Assembly (NCBI GenBank): GCA_018303405.1 | Contig: JAGVYD010000016.1 | Span: 1 to 64,000, forward strand | DNA: 64,000 nt | Source of the DNA: Candidatus Woesearchaeota archaeon | GTDB lineage: Archaea; Nanobdellota; Nanobdellia; Woesearchaeales; JABMPP01 | Direction of reading: 5' to 3' | In this document: positions 49,851 through 56,596 of the stretch, piece by piece | Position numbering within the stretch: position 1 is the first letter of the stretch | Layout of the letters: each line of letters opens with the position of its first letter | Notes under the pieces: generated by a model | What the model was told of the DNA's origin: nothing | Databases searched by the model: none | Seen by the model: the letters and a program-made list of their open reading frames with translations, nothing else | Program-made: the position numbers and the translations under genes

Positions 49851-50471
49851 TTAAATATCTATTGTTGGAGGATAATGTTTTTCTCTGTATTCAACTAAAG
49901 ATATGTTTAAAAATTCCCATTCTCCCAATTTAACATCATATTTTATACCACTGAGAATTAAATAGTTAGAGTTGCTAATGTAATCAATTCCATTATTCTT
50001 TTCATCCTCGGTTGGCTCACTAGACCATCTTCTGAGCTCAAGATTACTTATGCCACCACAAACCCAACCATATTGACTATTTGGGTCATTGCACCCATTT
50101 TCACTGCTTCTTGGAATTCCGTCTGGATGCCAAAAACCAATCTTTTCTTCATTAGCCCCATGAACAATAAATGCGTATGCCAAAAATCCGCCCCCTGTAT
50201 TGCTTATTATAGTGAAATTCTTAACTATAACAGCACTACTTATACCATATCTTCCAAAATTTATCTGTTTCGGCAATGCATTGTCTGGAGTAATTATCCA
50301 GCTGTAAATTATTTTGAAATGAGATATTTTAGGTGAATAAAGTTGGTAGTTCGTTGTTATGGATATTTTATCAAGGTTACTTTCAATTTTATCTGTGGGA
50401 TTTGTTGCACAAGCAGTCAAATAAAGCATAAGAATGAGTAATATCAAAATAATGCATTTTTTAACTGGCAT
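49851..50471 (-). CDS. Predicted lipoprotein of module 3
   Basis: 206 residues. A basic start and hydrophobic stretch (KKCIILILLILMLYLTAC) end in a lipobox-like LTAC. The rest is a beta-rich extracellular domain with four further cysteines possible for disulfides (ENGCNDPNSQYGWVCGG). No known family. The ATG at 50471 lies just after GGTG. Confidence 0.55.
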   Translation of the reverse strand: MPVKKCIILILLILMLYLTACATNPTDKIESNLDKISITTNYQLYSPKISHFKIIYSWIITPDNALPKQINFGRYGISSAVIVKNFTIISNTGGGFLAYAFIVHGANEEKIGFWHPDGIPRSSENGCNDPNSQYGWVCGGISNLELRRWSSEPTEDEKNNGIDYISNSNYLILSGIKYDVKLGEWEFLNISLVEYREKHYPPTIDI

Positions 50472-50603
50472 AAGCACCACTAAATAGATTATAGAAATTA
50501 CAATATAAATAGTTTTCCACTCTCAAATCCATTCATTTGATTCCTCATAAATCCACAACATTTTTATATGTAATGTCCTATTAATGGGACAAGTGGACAC
50601 AAA

Positions 50604-51116
50604 ATGGGACAAGATAAGGTAAAAGAATTGTTTTTTGAGAATCCTTCAAAACAGTTTTACCTAAGGCAGATTGCAAAGCTGACAAAGGTTCCAAAATCAA
50701 CAGTTGCAAGAATATTGAATCAATTGCTAAGTGATAGCATAATTGTACGAGAAAAATCAGAGCCATTTGACAAATACAGGGCAAACACTGAAGATTCACT
50801 GTACAAATTCCATAAGAAGCAATTCATGCTCGAAAAGATATACCAGTCTGGATTGATTGATTACATAGTTGAACATGCTCACCCAAAAACAGTTATACTC
50901 TTCGGGAGTTGTGCCAAAGGGGAATATGATGAAAAAAGTGATATAGATATTTTTATTGAATCTTCTGAAACAGGTATGAATTTTGACAAATTTAAGTTGA
51001 AGCACGCTATCAATCCTTACTTTGCAAAAAATATTATGGAAATATCGAAAGAATTAAGGCAAAACATTATTAATGGAAGCATACTGCACGGAATGTTAAA
51101 AATATGGCAGAAATAA
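50604..51116 (+). CDS. MNT-type nucleotidyltransferase antitoxin with winged helix
   Basis: 170 residues. An N-terminal winged helix (FYLRQIAKLTKVPKSTVARILNQLLSDSIIVRE) is followed by a minimal nucleotidyltransferase domain with VILFGSCAKGEYDEKSDIDIFI (GSxxxGxxxxxSDxD). In HEPN-MNT systems this enzyme modifies and silences the HEPN toxin. The next gene is that toxin. Confidence 0.87.
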   Translation: MGQDKVKELFFENPSKQFYLRQIAKLTKVPKSTVARILNQLLSDSIIVREKSEPFDKYRANTEDSLYKFHKKQFMLEKIYQSGLIDYIVEHAHPKTVILFGSCAKGEYDEKSDIDIFIESSETGMNFDKFKLKHAINPYFAKNIMEISKELRQNIINGSILHGMLKIWQK

Positions 51117-51532
51117 TGGATTTTGAGAAATGTAAAAGAGAGCATTTCAAAAAGGTTGAGCCTGATTTTGATAAAATAAAGTCCATCATAAAAGTAGCAG
51201 AAATCAGACTGAAAGCAATCATGCAAATACAAAAGGATGATGAAACTACATCCATTATTGTTGAAGGATATTATGAGATAATCAAAGAATTGTTGGTGGC
51301 CTTGCTTTTGAAAAATAGTTTGAAGTCAGACAATCATGAGTGCCTTATCTCTTATTTCAAGCATAATCACAAGAATTATGAGTATGAATGCATGATTATT
51401 CACCAGCTGAAAAACATAAGGAACAGGATAAATTATGAGGGTATTTTAGTCAAGATGCCTTATCTTACGGCAAATGAACCAGAATTTAATCACATAATCA
51501 ATGTTTTGAAGGACTTAATTAAAGTATATTAA
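51116..51532 (+). CDS. HEPN-domain toxin partner
   Basis: 138 residues, all helical. KIKSIIKVAEIRLKAI...SIIVEGYYEIIKELLVALLLKNSL...IHQLKNIRNRINYEG is a HEPN pattern. The usual Rx4-6H RNase motif reads RNRINY, with tyrosine in place of histidine. TAATG overlap with the MNT gene shows coupling; an ATG at 51104 is the alternative. Ends 12 bases before an att copy. Confidence 0.8.
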   Translation: MDFEKCKREHFKKVEPDFDKIKSIIKVAEIRLKAIMQIQKDDETTSIIVEGYYEIIKELLVALLLKNSLKSDNHECLISYFKHNHKNYEYECMIIHQLKNIRNRINYEGILVKMPYLTANEPEFNHIINVLKDLIKVY

Positions 51533-51544
51533 GCAATGTAATAG

Positions 51545-51562
51545 AAATCCCAGTCGTCCCAT
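51545..51562. repeat. att-D, tRNA-Phe 3'-end repeat
   Basis: AAATCCCAGTCGTCCCAT, followed by AAACTTTT. Closes module 3 (49758-51544). Confidence 0.88.
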
Positions 51563-51612
51563 AAACTTTTCTTATTGATTTTATAGACTCATACCATTGA
51601 TGTCCAATTTAT

Positions 51613-52113
51613 TCATCTAATGAATTGTTCCAAGTCAATATTACCCCAAGTGTTATTACATCCCACGAATCCATTATAACTAGATTGTGGAAAGTGTTGT
51701 TCAACAAATTGTTTAAGCTTTGGAGACATTATATCAACTGAACTTGCATATTCATCGTTTGGTCCAAATGAATTTATTTGAATCTCTTTACGTGCAATAT
51801 CATAAGAAATTGTGTGCATTCGATACGGCAGCCCAACTTTAGCTCTAATACTAATTGAACCTAAGTGCACATCAGACTTAATACAGTCTTCAGCTCCGTG
51901 ATACAGACTAAAGCCTTTAATGCTACTTAATCTAGGAGCATTCGAAAAATGCTCTATTAATTTATCTTCTAGAATCTTAATGACCTCCCTTACTCTTGGT
52001 ACTTTTTGCCAGACACTATCAGCTCTAACCCTGACATAAACCCCAGTATTGGATTCTGGTTCGTGATTCACAACAATAAATTGAGCAATATTTTTAGCAG
52101 TTATCTTTTCCAT
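51613..52113 (-). CDS. Hypothetical protein of module 4
   Basis: 166 residues, mixed alpha/beta, soluble, no family recognised. Contains DSVWQKVPRVREVIKILEDKLIEHF and a C-terminal NGFVGCNNTWGNIDLEQFI. It is divergent from the TrmB-like gene. Confidence 0.5.
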   Translation of the reverse strand: MEKITAKNIAQFIVVNHEPESNTGVYVRVRADSVWQKVPRVREVIKILEDKLIEHFSNAPRLSSIKGFSLYHGAEDCIKSDVHLGSISIRAKVGLPYRMHTISYDIARKEIQINSFGPNDEYASSVDIMSPKLKQFVEQHFPQSSYNGFVGCNNTWGNIDLEQFIR

Positions 52114-52240
52114 TTAAACCACTCCATATTAATCAGTTTCAACTTAACAGAAATAAACATTATTATATTTAAGTTATGGCTCTCCTTTTTAGGAGGAACA
52201 AAACAAAAGACTTTAAATACTACAATAAATTGATGAGCAT

Positions 52241-52963
52241 ATGGACACGGTGGATTTGGAAAAAATTGGATTAACAAAAAACCAATCTACAATATATCTT
52301 TCACTTGTGAAAATAGGCATGAGCACTGCCCATCATATAATGAAGGATACTGGTTTGCATAGCTCTCGAATCTATGAAGGATTGGAAAAGCTCCAACAGT
52401 TAGGATTAGTGAGTTTTGTTGTTAAAGATTACAAGAGATATTTTCAAGCAGCTGGTCCAGAAAAATTATTACAATACTTGGATGAAAAAAAGCAAATAGT
52501 GATGCGATTATTGCCTGAATTAAAAAAACTTGAGTCTACTAAAAAAGAGGATTTTAATGCATTTATATATAAGGGTAAAGACGGATTGAAGACCATACAT
52601 AGTCAAATGTTGAAAGAAGGAAAAGATGTTTATTTAATTGGAGCCAAAGGAATCATATTTTCGCAACTTCCTTATTTTATGCCAAATTTTGAAAAAGAGA
52701 GAATAAAGAAAAAAATAAAATTTCATTTAATATATGATAATATGAAAGTAAAAAAATACGAAGAACAAGTAATCAAAAGAAAATATTTCTCTGGGAAGTC
52801 CTTTCCTTTAGGATTCGTATCGAATACTGTAGTAAACATATTTGGCAATAAGATAGCTATTGTTTTATGGAAACAAGGATATCCAATAGGTTTTATGATA
52901 GAAAATAGAGATGTGGCTGATTCTTTTAGAAAGTGGTTCGACTTTATTTATGCAAAAATATGA
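52241..52963 (+). CDS. TrmB-family regulator on the island
   Basis: 240 residues. Winged helix (LEKIGLTKNQSTIYLSLVKIGMSTAHHIMKDTGLHSSRIYEGLEKLQQLGLVSFV) and TrmB-like C-terminal domain (FIYKGKDGLKTIHSQMLKEGKDVYLIGAKG...IAIVLWKQGYPIGFMIENRDVADSFRKWF). Clearly paralogous to the host gene at 4025. The TTTAAATAC box lies about 30 bases upstream. No copy of the 4025 operator palindrome is visible here. Confidence 0.82.
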   Translation: MDTVDLEKIGLTKNQSTIYLSLVKIGMSTAHHIMKDTGLHSSRIYEGLEKLQQLGLVSFVVKDYKRYFQAAGPEKLLQYLDEKKQIVMRLLPELKKLESTKKEDFNAFIYKGKDGLKTIHSQMLKEGKDVYLIGAKGIIFSQLPYFMPNFEKERIKKKIKFHLIYDNMKVKKYEEQVIKRKYFSGKSFPLGFVSNTVVNIFGNKIAIVLWKQGYPIGFMIENRDVADSFRKWFDFIYAKI

Positions 52964-53044
52964 ACTGACTAAACAGCGAAATTGTTTATCCTCCATAAAT
53001 TTATCAGGGAAACATTTAAATATCAAGCTATCTAAGAGATTAGT

Positions 53045-53239
53045 ATGTCAGGAACAGCAGCTGTAAATGAAATATCAGAACTCAAAGAAATTGTCCTTGG
53101 AATGAAGCACGACTTAGATTTCATCAAAGACCACTTTGAAGACAGATATTTATCAGAAAAAGACAAAAAAGCGCTTGATGAAACGCTCAAAGCTGAAAAA
53201 TCTGGAAAGCTAAAATCAATGAAAGATGTCTTTGACTAA
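53045..53239 (+). CDS. Antitoxin of a RelE/ParE-type pair
   Basis: 64 residues, helical and charged: NEISELKEIVLGMKHDLDFIKDHFEDRYLSEKDKKALDETLKAEKSGKLKSMKDVF. It precedes the toxin gene with a one-base gap. No clear DNA-binding domain, so regulation may be indirect. Confidence 0.75.
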   Translation: MSGTAAVNEISELKEIVLGMKHDLDFIKDHFEDRYLSEKDKKALDETLKAEKSGKLKSMKDVFD

Positions 53240-53240
53240 A

Positions 53241-53510
53241 ATGGCTTTTTCTATCAGTTTCGGACCGCAAGCAGACAAATTTATTGCAAAACTTGATAAT
53301 CAAACAAAAGAAAGAATTAGAGATAAAATAGAGAAGCTTCAGGAAGACCCATTTCCAACTGAAGTTGAAAGAGTGGAAAGCTATAAGAAAGAGAAAGTCT
53401 TCAGGGTTAGAGTGGGAGATTATCGCATTCTTTACGTTGTAAGGTTTGAGACAAAAATGATTCTTATTGCCAGAATTGATAAGAGAGAAAGGGCTTATAA
53501 TAAGAATTAG
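53241..53510 (+). CDS. RelE/ParE-family toxin
   Basis: 89 residues: FSISFGPQADKFIAKLDNQTKERIRDKIEKLQEDPFPTEVERVESYKKEKVFRVRVGDYRILYVVRFETKMILIARIDKRERAY, the RelE fold with the RVRVGDYRILY core and terminal RxxxY. It would cut mRNA in the ribosome or poison gyrase; RelE is more likely in an archaeon. An ATG at 53226 in the same frame is possible. Confidence 0.85.
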   Translation: MAFSISFGPQADKFIAKLDNQTKERIRDKIEKLQEDPFPTEVERVESYKKEKVFRVRVGDYRILYVVRFETKMILIARIDKRERAYNKN

Positions 53511-53597
53511 TTTGCCTTTTCATAGAGGCTACCAATTCTTTTATATTACTTCATCATAATCGTGCGTAGATTTAACTCAAGATTTATGCGCATGACT

Positions 53598-53747
53598 ATG
53601 AAACAACGAATTAACTTAAGCTTAGAAAAAGAACTGTGTAAGCTGCTCAAAAGGAAGCAAATAAACATCAGTAAATACGTCGATAAACTAATAACAAATG
53701 ACTTACTTAGTAGAGCTTCAGTTGGACTTCAGTTGAGTCTAAGTTAA
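53598..53747 (+). CDS. Ribbon-helix-helix protein, paralogue of 49582
   Basis: 49 residues: MKQRINLSLEKELCKLLKRKQINISKYVDKLITNDLLSRASVGLQLSLS. CopG-like fold. Start chosen by match with 49582; the frame opens earlier, at a GTG at 53562. It ends eight bases before att-E, the same place relative to att as its paralogue. Confidence 0.72.
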   Translation: MKQRINLSLEKELCKLLKRKQINISKYVDKLITNDLLSRASVGLQLSLS

Positions 53748-53755
53748 GTTCTTTT

Positions 53756-53775
53756 TCAAATCCCAGTCGCCCCAT
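53756..53775. repeat. att-E, tRNA-Phe 3'-end repeat
   Basis: TCAAATCCCAGTCGCCCCAT: one T-to-C change against the tRNA. Followed by AAGTTTTT, similar to att-C. Closes module 4 (51563-53755). Confidence 0.85.
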
Positions 53776-53854
53776 AAGTTTTTTTCTGCCTACTTGAGTT
53801 AATAAACCAAAACATTTAAATATTAGTAAGATTAATCTTACTTAGGTGATAATA

Positions 53855-54121
53855 ATGGACATAGCAATAACCAGAATGAGCTCAAAGGGGCAGATAGTCA
53901 TACCTTCTGAAATGAGGGGGGATTTGAAAGAGGGAGATAAAATAGCAGTAATACAGGAAGGAGACAACATAATCCTCAAGAAAGCCAATAAACTGGCTAA
54001 GAATTTTGATGAGGATCTCGAATTTGCACGAAGGACTGAAAAAGCCTGGAAAAAATATGAAAAGGGTGAGTTTGTCAAAATGAGTTTTGATGATTTCCTA
54101 AGCAAAGCAAAAAAATGGTGA
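53855..54121 (+). CDS. AbrB/MazE-like antitoxin
   Basis: 88 residues: MDIAITRMSSKGQIVIPSEMRGDLKEGDKIAVIQEGDNIILKKA is a classic swapped-hairpin AbrB domain. A helical tail then probably wraps the toxin. ATG at 53855 follows GGTGATAAT. A TTTAAATATTAG box lies about 40 bases upstream. Confidence 0.87.
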   Translation: MDIAITRMSSKGQIVIPSEMRGDLKEGDKIAVIQEGDNIILKKANKLAKNFDEDLEFARRTEKAWKKYEKGEFVKMSFDDFLSKAKKW

Positions 54122-54363
54122 ATGTCAAATTTCATCCTCAATTTAAGAAGCTGTTTGAAAATATCAAAGATAAAAATTTGAAACTTAAAATAATAAAACA
54201 TTTCATTAAGATCAAGGAAAATCCTGAAATCGGAAAGCCGATGAGATACTCAAGAAAAGGAACCAGGGAAGTTTATATTGCACCCTTTAGGTTGTCTTAC
54301 GCTTATGTTAAATCAGAAGACACAATCTTATTACTGGATTTATACCATAAGGATGAGCAATAA
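54115..54363 (+). CDS. RelE-like toxin
   Basis: 82 residues: VKFHPQFKKLFENIKDKNLKLKIIKHFIKIKENPEIGKPMRYSRKGTREVYIAPFRLSYAYVKSEDTILLLDLYHKDEQ. RelE fold with REVYIAPFRLSY and a final LDLYHKDEQ. It overlaps the AbrB gene by 7 bases. Confidence 0.83.
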   Translation: MVNVKFHPQFKKLFENIKDKNLKLKIIKHFIKIKENPEIGKPMRYSRKGTREVYIAPFRLSYAYVKSEDTILLLDLYHKDEQ

Positions 54364-54365
54364 AA

Positions 54366-54384
54366 TCAAATCCCAGTCGTCCAT
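54366..54384. repeat. att-F, right edge of the island
   Basis: TCAAATCCCAGTCGTCCAT: one C shorter than the tRNA 3' end, followed by CTCACATTTTTTC. It is the last copy before the host pilus operon (gene stop at 54398), so it is probably the remnant of the first integration. Confidence 0.8.
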
Positions 54385-54397
54385 CTCACATTTTTTC

Positions 54398-56464
54398 TCA
54401 GAACGCATTGCCGATTGGCGCAATCTTCGCTGCTATTATGTTGAATATTAGCATCACAATCAAGGCAATGGCAGAATAAAGTATGCCGGCCCGCATCATG
54501 TTCGAGCCAACTGTGTATTGCTCGTTCAGTTTGTCAGAGCCGTTCTCAATCCCATTCACCATGAAAGAGAGTATATAGATGATTTGCACAACGTATACGC
54601 CAACTATGATCTGGAAGTAATAGACAGGTATCCCGTTTCCGAAAAACCCTGAAAGCGATTGCACCCCCTGCTCCCCTGCCACTCCTGCGCTGGAGCTTAT
54701 GCTTTCCATCTTGTCGCCCAGGCTGCCGAGGATGGAAGTGACCATCGAGGTTATCCCGATGACAATACCTGCAATCACCGGGGAAAGGAATGAAATTTGC
54801 GTTTTCATCGAGCTGATTGTCTCGGACATCAGGTCCGTCAGCCTTTCATTGACCCTGTGGATTTCCTTGATATATTCAGAGACATTGATGATTGCCTTGG
54901 CGGCTATCTTCGGGCCTTTCTTGGAGGCTTCAGTCAGGACTTTCATGCTGCTGTTGATGACCTTTGACGGGAATTGCTGGATTGCGCCGACCCTTTCATC
55001 GAAAATGGCCTGCTCAACTGACATGCCAAGCTTCCTTATGTTATTGGAAACAAGCTTGAAGAAATCCCCTGACCTTGTGCCCTGCATTGTGTCCGCAACC
55101 TTGTCAAATGCAATTTCAGATGGAAGGCCGTCCGCCAGCCTGTTGCCCAGCTGGAACAGGGCAGATGCAAACTCTTCCTCCAGCTGCTTGGTTCGTTTTC
55201 TTATCTCATAGACATTCTTTGAAGTGCTCTTGTAGTATATCCCTATGCCGACTGCCAGGCCGAGCGTGACAAAAATGCTCAGGAAGCCCGCTATAAGCCC
55301 GTAAGGGCCGATGAACTTTTCTGGATTGTTTGTATCCTCCTTATAGTTCATGAGCTTGAACACCCCTGATTCCCCAATCTCAAGCTCAAATTCAGGGTTT
55401 AGCATGTGCAGTATCACGGGGGACAGGCCAATGAACATCAGCAGGCCGCCAATCAGGCACGCGACCAGCAAAGGCGGGATGAAAATTTTTGTAAAGCCGA
55501 GGTCAATTACAATATTCTTGTATTTCTTCAGCTCAGGCCTTCCTTCCGAAATGTCAGAATCGCCGTACCCGGTTGGCCTGCTTGAGAGAATCTGCTTGCC
55601 GAGATAATAGACACCGGCGGGCATCAGTATGTCATAAATCGCCATGATGTGGTACCACTTCACCTCTTCCATAAATGAAACAATCAGCGGAAGGATGACC
55701 AATCCCAAAATGGGCAATACAATGCCAAGCATGTGCAGCATGGTAATTGGCGACTTCAGGTTCTGCGCATAATGCAGCATCTTCTCATAGGTTTCATCCA
55801 GCATCACTTCCAGCGCCTTTTCAAGAAGCGAAAGCCTCCTGTCTTCACTGCCTTCGTAAAGTGATGATTCTATCAGGTGGAATGACTCAATGTATTCAAT
55901 GTTCCATTTTCTCCATGACTCAAGATAGGCATCCAGCGATTCCTTGACCGAGGAATATTTCTCAGTTTCGGCGTCCCAAAGCACTTTCTTGAAGTCCAGT
56001 GCCAATGGCCCTGTCAAATGCTCAGCGGCAAATTGAAGTGCATTCTCCAGGTTGCTGGTGTGCCTCATGTGCATTACAACATAAAACACTGAGATGACCA
56101 TCTGGTTGCTTGCGGCCAGCCGCCAGTTGTTGGCAAAATATGTGGGCAGCTTTCCAAAAACAAAAATCAGGGAAATCCCGGCCACGATGAAAAAAAGCAG
56201 GAAAAAGGATGAGTTCAGCATGACGAGGCTGAAGGCGCTGCCGAGGATAATGAAAAGTATCGGGACAATGAGGGCAAAGCTTGCTGCTCCTTCGGGCGTG
56301 ATGTTGAGATGCGTTATCTCAATCGCATCCCTGAGCTCTTCCTCGCGTTTCTTGTCAGGCCTGATCCTGATTATGCTTTCCGTCCAATTGCACAGTTTCT
56401 CGTAGATGCCAAGGTGCTTTGGCATGATCTCCAGCTTGAAGTCATTGTATTCCTTGCTGGTCAC
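54398..56464 (-). CDS. TadC/FlaJ-like type IV pilus membrane protein (double T2SSF)
   Basis: At least 688 residues with two type II secretion F domains in tandem, each with a helical cytosolic part followed by TM helices (about 230-280 and 560-640). It is the platform of an archaeal type IV pilus or archaellum-like machine, working with the ATPase encoded upstream. The first standard start is the GTG at 56464, which has no good ribosome site. The frame stays open to a CTG at 56572, six bases after GAGGTG and 24 bases after the ATPase stop, so the real start may be there, adding 36 residues. Confidence 0.87.
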   Translation of the reverse strand: MTSKEYNDFKLEIMPKHLGIYEKLCNWTESIIRIRPDKKREEELRDAIEITHLNITPEGAASFALIVPILFIILGSAFSLVMLNSSFFLLFFIVAGISLIFVFGKLPTYFANNWRLAASNQMVISVFYVVMHMRHTSNLENALQFAAEHLTGPLALDFKKVLWDAETEKYSSVKESLDAYLESWRKWNIEYIESFHLIESSLYEGSEDRRLSLLEKALEVMLDETYEKMLHYAQNLKSPITMLHMLGIVLPILGLVILPLIVSFMEEVKWYHIMAIYDILMPAGVYYLGKQILSSRPTGYGDSDISEGRPELKKYKNIVIDLGFTKIFIPPLLVACLIGGLLMFIGLSPVILHMLNPEFELEIGESGVFKLMNYKEDTNNPEKFIGPYGLIAGFLSIFVTLGLAVGIGIYYKSTSKNVYEIRKRTKQLEEEFASALFQLGNRLADGLPSEIAFDKVADTMQGTRSGDFFKLVSNNIRKLGMSVEQAIFDERVGAIQQFPSKVINSSMKVLTEASKKGPKIAAKAIINVSEYIKEIHRVNERLTDLMSETISSMKTQISFLSPVIAGIVIGITSMVTSILGSLGDKMESISSSAGVAGEQGVQSLSGFFGNGIPVYYFQIIVGVYVVQIIYILSFMVNGIENGSDKLNEQYTVGSNMMRAGILYSAIALIVMLIFNIIAAKIAPIGNAF

Positions 56465-56596
56465 CGGAGTTGCAACTACGGTCCCCTTGTCTCCCAGCTC
56501 AGTTTTCAGCTTCTCCTTGTATTTGTGCAGGATGGAGTCAATCTTGGCCCCGTCCGGCCCTGCCTCAGCCAGAAATCCTCACCTCTTTTCCGCGCT

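Noticed and set aside
40149-54384. The six short repeats as a CRISPR array
   Set aside because: Spacing is 0.6-9 kb with genes between copies, and the repeat equals the tRNA-Phe 3' end, so these are att sites.
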